The notes under the pieces: model-generated
The model's database searches: none
What the model saw: the letters and a program-made list of their open reading frames with translations, nothing else
Told to the model about the DNA's origin: nothing
Made by a program: the position numbers and the translations under genes
Shown here: piece by piece, positions 63,005-64,000 of the stretch
How positions within the stretch are numbered: position 1 is the stretch's first letter
How the letters are laid out: every line of letters starts with the position of its first letter
NCBI RefSeq assembly: GCF_026015295.1
Contig: NZ_JAPDUW010000001.1
Span: forward strand, 1,674,001 to 1,738,000
Direction: 5' to 3'
From: Segatella copri
GTDB lineage: Bacteria > Bacteroidota > Bacteroidia > Bacteroidales > Bacteroidaceae
DNA length: 64,000 bases

Positions 63005-63487
63005 ATGAAGAAGAACAATAAAATCAAGAAATCAGTGAGCGTATTGGCATTCCTTTTCGTGTGTGCCGTGTCGTTAATCCTTTCATCGTGCAGCGATGAG
63101 CTGGACATTCAGCAGTCGTATCCTTTCAAGGTGGAGACGATGCCTGTACCAAAGGACATTGTGCGTGGACAGACCGTTGAAATCCGCTGCGAGTTGAAGG
63201 CGGAGGGTAAGTTTGACGGCACCATCTATACTATCCGCTATTTTCAGCATGACGGAAAAGGCTCGTTGAGAATGGAGAACGGAACGGTGTTCCAGCCAAA
63301 CGACCGCTATCTGTTGGAGAACGAGAAGTTCCGTCTTTACTACACTTCGGCAAGTACGGAGACACAGACGCTGACCGTGGTGGTAGAGGACAATTTCGGC
63401 AAGTCATACGAAATGGAGTTCAGTTTCAACGATACTGACAATGAGGAAGAGTTTGCGAGAAGTGCCAACAAACTCGGTAGCGTATGA
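63005..63487 (+). CDS. traQ: TraQ, DUF3872 lipoprotein
   Basis: 160 residues with a lipoprotein-type signal (VCAVSLILSSCSDELD) and a beta-rich body (KVETMPVPKDIVRGQTVEIRCELKAEGKFDGTIYTIRYFQHDG). Matches the TraQ position in CTnDOT-type operons. Overlaps the lysozyme gene by 4 bp (ATGA). Confidence 0.83.
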   Translation: MKKNNKIKKSVSVLAFLFVCAVSLILSSCSDELDIQQSYPFKVETMPVPKDIVRGQTVEIRCELKAEGKFDGTIYTIRYFQHDGKGSLRMENGTVFQPNDRYLLENEKFRLYYTSASTETQTLTVVVEDNFGKSYEMEFSFNDTDNEEEFARSANKLGSV

Positions 63488-63969
63488 GGTTGATGATATT
63501 GTTAGCCTTGCTTCTTGTGTCGGGCAGCTTGTCTGCCCAGACGCAAGGGGCGATAAAGCGAGTTTGGCATGTGTCACGTTTTGAGTTGGCTGTCGCCTGC
63601 ATCAAGAAGTACGAGGGGCTTCACGGACCGAAGCATCATCCTTATGTCGGATATGGGCACAAGCTGTTGCCTGGCGAGAAGTTTTCTCCAAGAATGACGG
63701 AACGGCAAGCCGATGCCTTGCTGCGCTCTGACCTCAGAAAGCTTTGCGCCATGTTCCGTGGTTTCGGTCGTGACTCGCTGCTCTTGGCTGCACTTGCCTA
63801 CAATGTGGGGTGTGGAAAGGTGATGAAAAGCCGGATGTATGCCAAGATGCGAAGTGGCAACAGAAACATCTATCGTGATTATGTGGACTTCAAAAGGTGG
63901 AACGGAAAGACAGTGCCTTCCATCGAGCGAAGAAGAAAAATGGAGTATCTGCTCTTGTTTACTCCATAG
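63484..63969 (+). CDS. Secreted GH24-like lysozyme of the transfer system
   Basis: 161 residues, signal peptide (1-19, SLSAQ). T4-type lysozyme motifs are visible: CIKKYEGLH with the catalytic Glu, YVGYGHKLLPGE, and LLLAALAYNVGCG. Such enzymes open the peptidoglycan for the conjugation channel (the role of VirB1-type proteins). Coupled to traQ, so it belongs to the tra operon. Confidence 0.88.
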   Translation: MRLMILLALLLVSGSLSAQTQGAIKRVWHVSRFELAVACIKKYEGLHGPKHHPYVGYGHKLLPGEKFSPRMTERQADALLRSDLRKLCAMFRGFGRDSLLLAALAYNVGCGKVMKSRMYAKMRSGNRNIYRDYVDFKRWNGKTVPSIERRRKMEYLLLFTP

Positions 63970-64000
63970 TAATAAGGTTTTATAAAAATAGGACAGTCCT

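Overview
The window looks like a chromosome segment from a Bacteroidota (Bacteroidales, most likely Prevotellaceae) genome. It carries most of a CTnDOT-family integrative conjugative element (ICE). The assignment rests on -7 promoter elements of the form TAnnTTTG, A-rich leaders without Shine-Dalgarno sites, type IX secretion C-terminal domains ending in KISVK, a C10 peptidase with BspA-like repeats, and a full rteABC / mobABC / tra gene set. No tRNA, rRNA or CRISPR array was seen.

Layout. 1-3664 is host chromosome: the end of an auxin-efflux-type permease and a secreted C10 cysteine peptidase. The element appears to start at a GTATTTTTGC core (3665-3674), which fits the IntDOT core consensus GTANNTTTGC, 24 bp before the integrase gene. 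3.7-11.5 kb is the integration/excision module: IntDOT-like integrase, a RhuM-like protein, four small helix-turn-helix proteins, a DUF4099/DUF3945 protein, topoisomerase III (Exc-like) and DUF1896. 11.4-19.7 kb is one very large methylase-helicase gene split by a group II intron at 16223-18703. 20.2-35.9 kb is cargo: a T9SS-type surface protein, a 3017-residue SpvB/VCBS/Rhs polymorphic toxin with a candidate membrane immunity protein, then a promoterless orphan Rhs module with a different tip and a lipoprotein as candidate immunity. 36-41.3 kb holds an NlpE-like lipoprotein and the regulators rteA, rteB and rteC, followed by a decayed outer-membrane gene and a DUF6088 / AlbA-type two-gene cassette with a palindromic operator. 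43.9-48.3 kb is mobC, mobB, mobA on the minus strand and a probable oriT/leader. 48.3-64 kb is the transfer operon traA to traQ plus a lysozyme; traG is split by a second, different group II intron (53390-55881). The far end of the element lies outside the window.

How it works together (inference from CTnDOT). RteA/RteB sense a signal and activate rteC. RteC activates the excision operon (HTH proteins, DUF3945, topB). Excision proteins and mobilisation proteins then allow transfer-gene expression. MobB nicks at oriT with MobA, MobC couples the DNA to the Tra type IV secretion channel, and TraG is the VirB4-like motor. Unlike CTnDOT no tetQ or erm gene is visible; the Rhs toxin locus lies between the methylase-helicase and rteA.

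The most interesting points are the Rhs locus with its 1432-bp internal repeat, which could swap toxin tip and immunity in one recombination event; two unrelated group II introns cutting two ATPase genes just before essential motifs, each with a recognisable EBS1 hairpin matching its exon; a 12-bp motif CCACTTAATCCA recurring just upstream of several ICE genes; and a perfect 13-bp inverted repeat over the promoter of the DUF6088 cassette.
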